Positions 5,421 through 6,740 of a stretch of 6,740 nt of DNA are shown here, in pieces. The notes under the pieces were generated by a model. That model saw nothing but the letters and a program-made list of their open reading frames with translations. It ran no database searches and had not been told where the DNA came from. Every line of letters begins with the position of its first letter. Positions within the stretch are counted from its first letter, which is position 1. The translations under genes and the position numbers were made by a program. The stretch is from Deltaproteobacteria bacterium (GTDB lineage Bacteria; Desulfobacterota; Desulfarculia; Adiutricales; JAGVGV01), in assembly GCA_015233515.1 (NCBI GenBank), contig JADFXS010000155.1, positions 1-6,740 on the forward strand, read 5' to 3'.

Positions 5421-6389
5421 CTATTCGCCTTTGGGTTTAGTCGAACGTTTCCAGGCCCCGATACCCATGATGCCCTGGGGATGCCAAATGAGGACAAGGA
5501 TCATAATCAAGCCGATGATCAGCAGGCGGTAGGTGTACACGTCACGGAAAGCCTCGGTGGCAAAGAGCATGGCCGCCGCGCCCAGGATCGATCCCGGCAG
5601 GCTGCCCAACCCGCCGACAATGACCATGACGATCATCAGCACTCCTTCACCCAAGGTGAAGTTGGAGGGCGCGATGGCGGTCATGTACACAGCCAGGAAG
5701 CCGCCGGCCAAACCGGCGAACATGCATCCCAAGGCAAAATTGAGCAGTTTGTAGGCGCCGGTGTTGACGCCGCTGGAACTGGCGGCCAACTCATCCTCGC
5801 GGATAGCGATCATCGCTCGGCCGACCTTGGATTTGGTCAGAACTTCCAGGGAAAAAAAAGTCAAGGCCACCAGAATCATACCCAAATAATAAAACTGGAA
5901 ATTGGTGGTGATACGATAATCGAAGAGACCGGGCGCGGGTATGCCGACAATGCCCATGTGCCCGCCGGTGAAGGATATCCAGCCCTGCATCACCAACCGG
6001 AAGATTTCTCCGAAGGCCAGGGTCAGGAGGACCAGATAGTCTCCGCGAACCCTGGTGACCGGCACGCCGACGATCAACCCGAAGATAAAGGTTACGATCA
6101 CGGAAAGAATAATGGCCGGGATAAAGGACATCCCCTGCTCGGTCATGAGCAAGCCGGTGGTATAGGCTCCGATCCCATAAAAGGCATGGTGGCCGAAGGA
6201 GAGCGTGCAGGAGAATCCGATTATGAAATTAAGGCTGAGAGTCAGGATGGAATATATCCAGATCATTATCATGACACGTAAAATATACTCGTTCTCCACC
6301 ACCAGGGGTATGGCCGCGACTAAAAGAGTGAATAGACCGTATAATAGAGCCAACCCTTTCCTGGTCTTCAAAAAATTTGCCGCACTCAT
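5421..6389 (-). CDS. livM: HAAT-family ABC transporter permease LivM
   Basis: This 322-residue inner-membrane permease of the branched-chain amino acid type should pair with LivH to form the channel. About eight hydrophobic segments are visible, the first near residues 12-31 and the last near 290-310. Family motifs are LSFGHHAFYGIGAYTTG (63-79), RGDYLVLLTLAFGEIFRL (115-132), the cytoplasmic coupling segment AIREDELAA (195-203) that should contact the ATPases, and GGLGSLPG (259-266). It lacks the extra N-terminal region of E. coli LivM, as most shorter homologues do. The ATG has AAGGT seven bases upstream and lies 3 nt after the livH stop; its own stop lies 2 nt before livG. There is no sign of damage. 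Confidence 0.95.
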   Translation of the reverse strand: MSAANFLKTRKGLALLYGLFTLLVAAIPLVVENEYILRVMIMIWIYSILTLSLNFIIGFSCTLSFGHHAFYGIGAYTTGLLMTEQGMSFIPAIILSVIVTFIFGLIVGVPVTRVRGDYLVLLTLAFGEIFRLVMQGWISFTGGHMGIVGIPAPGLFDYRITTNFQFYYLGMILVALTFFSLEVLTKSKVGRAMIAIREDELAASSSGVNTGAYKLLNFALGCMFAGLAGGFLAVYMTAIAPSNFTLGEGVLMIVMVIVGGLGSLPGSILGAAAMLFATEAFRDVYTYRLLIIGLIMILVLIWHPQGIMGIGAWKRSTKPKGE

Positions 6390-6392
6390 CGG

Positions 6393-6685
6393 TTACACCT
6401 TAACCTTGGTGCGCTGCCCGAGAATTCCTTCCGGCCTGATGAGCAGTAGCACCGCCAGCAACGTAAAGGTGATGACGTCCCGAAATGTGGTCGAGATATA
6501 AGCTCCCGCCAGACTCTGGACTAAACCGACCAGCAGGCTGCCGACCAGGGCGCCGGACAGACTGCCGATCCCGCCGAAAACGCAAGCCATGAAGGCCACG
6601 ATCGTGCCTGAAAAACCCATGGCGATACTGATGACGTTGTAAGCCGAAGCGTAAAGGATGCCGCCGATTACACCTAAGATTCCAC
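6393..6685 (-). CDS. livH: HAAT-family ABC transporter permease LivH, 3' fragment (5' end replaced by repeat)
   Basis: Only the last third of LivH, about 97 of roughly 290 residues, is present. From GGILGVIGGILYAS it runs through the conserved GFSGTIVAFMACVFGGIGSL loop, SGALVGSLLVGLVQS, and the terminal LLIRPEGILG, all typical of the LivH C-terminus. Three hydrophobic stretches are visible. Going upstream, LivH-like sequence stops at 6685/6686, exactly where the 55-nt hairpin repeat begins. The frame runs on through the repeat as non-homologous residues (FAFPATSRGECACL) to an in-frame TAA at 6735-6737. A TTG at 6734 could formally start it, but there is no ribosome-binding site and the N-terminal membrane segments would be missing. 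So livH is either disrupted by the repeat or cut by an assembly break; the second seems likelier because the rest of the cluster is intact. Confidence 0.85.
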
Positions 6686-6740
6686 CTAAACAAGCGCATT
6701 CCCCGCGGCTTGTCGCGGGGAATGCGAACAACAATTAAAA
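6686..6740. repeat. 55-nt hairpin repeat, copy 2 (at the window edge, abutting livH)
   Basis: This is identical to 2570-2624 and in the same orientation, with stem arms at 6695-6707 and 6714-6726. The match begins precisely at 6686 (the preceding base differs between copies) and runs to the last base of the window, so its true right end is not seen. It replaces the coding sequence expected for the middle of livH. Confidence 0.85.

Noticed and set aside
5481..6281. 266-codon open frame on the plus strand, antisense to livM
   Set aside because: Its product is an unnatural mix rich in Gly, Gln, His and Asp with no recognisable domain, as expected from the reverse complement of membrane-protein codons. 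LivM on the other strand has all family motifs.
2570..6740. CRISPR repeats
   Set aside because: Two copies 4.1 kb apart with genes between them are not a repeat-spacer array, and no cas gene is present.

Overview
The window looks like a metabolic region from a Gram-negative bacterium of moderate GC content. The branched-chain-type solute-binding protein has an ordinary Sec signal peptide with no lipobox cysteine, which fits a soluble periplasmic protein. The hairpin repeats and the overall gene style remind me of Desulfobacterota (former Deltaproteobacteria), but this is recalled resemblance and was not tested. No tRNA, rRNA, CRISPR array, transposase or phage gene is visible.

Layout. A short plus-strand gene at the left edge (60-302) encodes a biotinyl carrier domain, probably the C-terminal end of an acyl-CoA carboxylase alpha chain or a small free-standing carrier. 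It converges on minus-strand genes, with a strong hairpin (349-387) between. Reading right to left, the minus strand holds a liv/HAAT ABC transporter cluster: a truncated livH (from 6685), livM, livG, livF and a binding protein (livK/livJ-like). HMGF are packed with gaps of 0-3 nt; the binding-protein gene follows after 75 nt carrying a small hairpin. A 340-nt gap with several repeats follows, then a two-gene unit: an Asp/Glu-racemase-superfamily protein (1635-2366) and a DAO-family FAD oxidoreductase (424-1596), 38 nt apart.

How they may work together (inference). The transporter would import an amino acid or related amine, the two-cysteine racemase-type enzyme would invert or modify it, and the FAD enzyme would oxidise the C-N bond to give an oxo-acid or aldehyde. 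The substrate cannot be read from sequence.

The most unusual feature is a family of hairpin repeats. A 55-nt sequence with a perfect 13-bp stem occurs identically at 2570-2624 and at 6686-6740, the extreme right edge, where it replaces the 5' two-thirds of livH. A diverged copy of its core sits at 2646-2678 and keeps the fold through a compensatory base-pair change. Either a REP-like element lies inside livH, or the right edge is an assembly breakpoint at a repeat; the 55-nt match is a common assembler k-mer length, so the artefact must be ruled out first. I found no convincing new defence system or other wholly novel multi-gene system.
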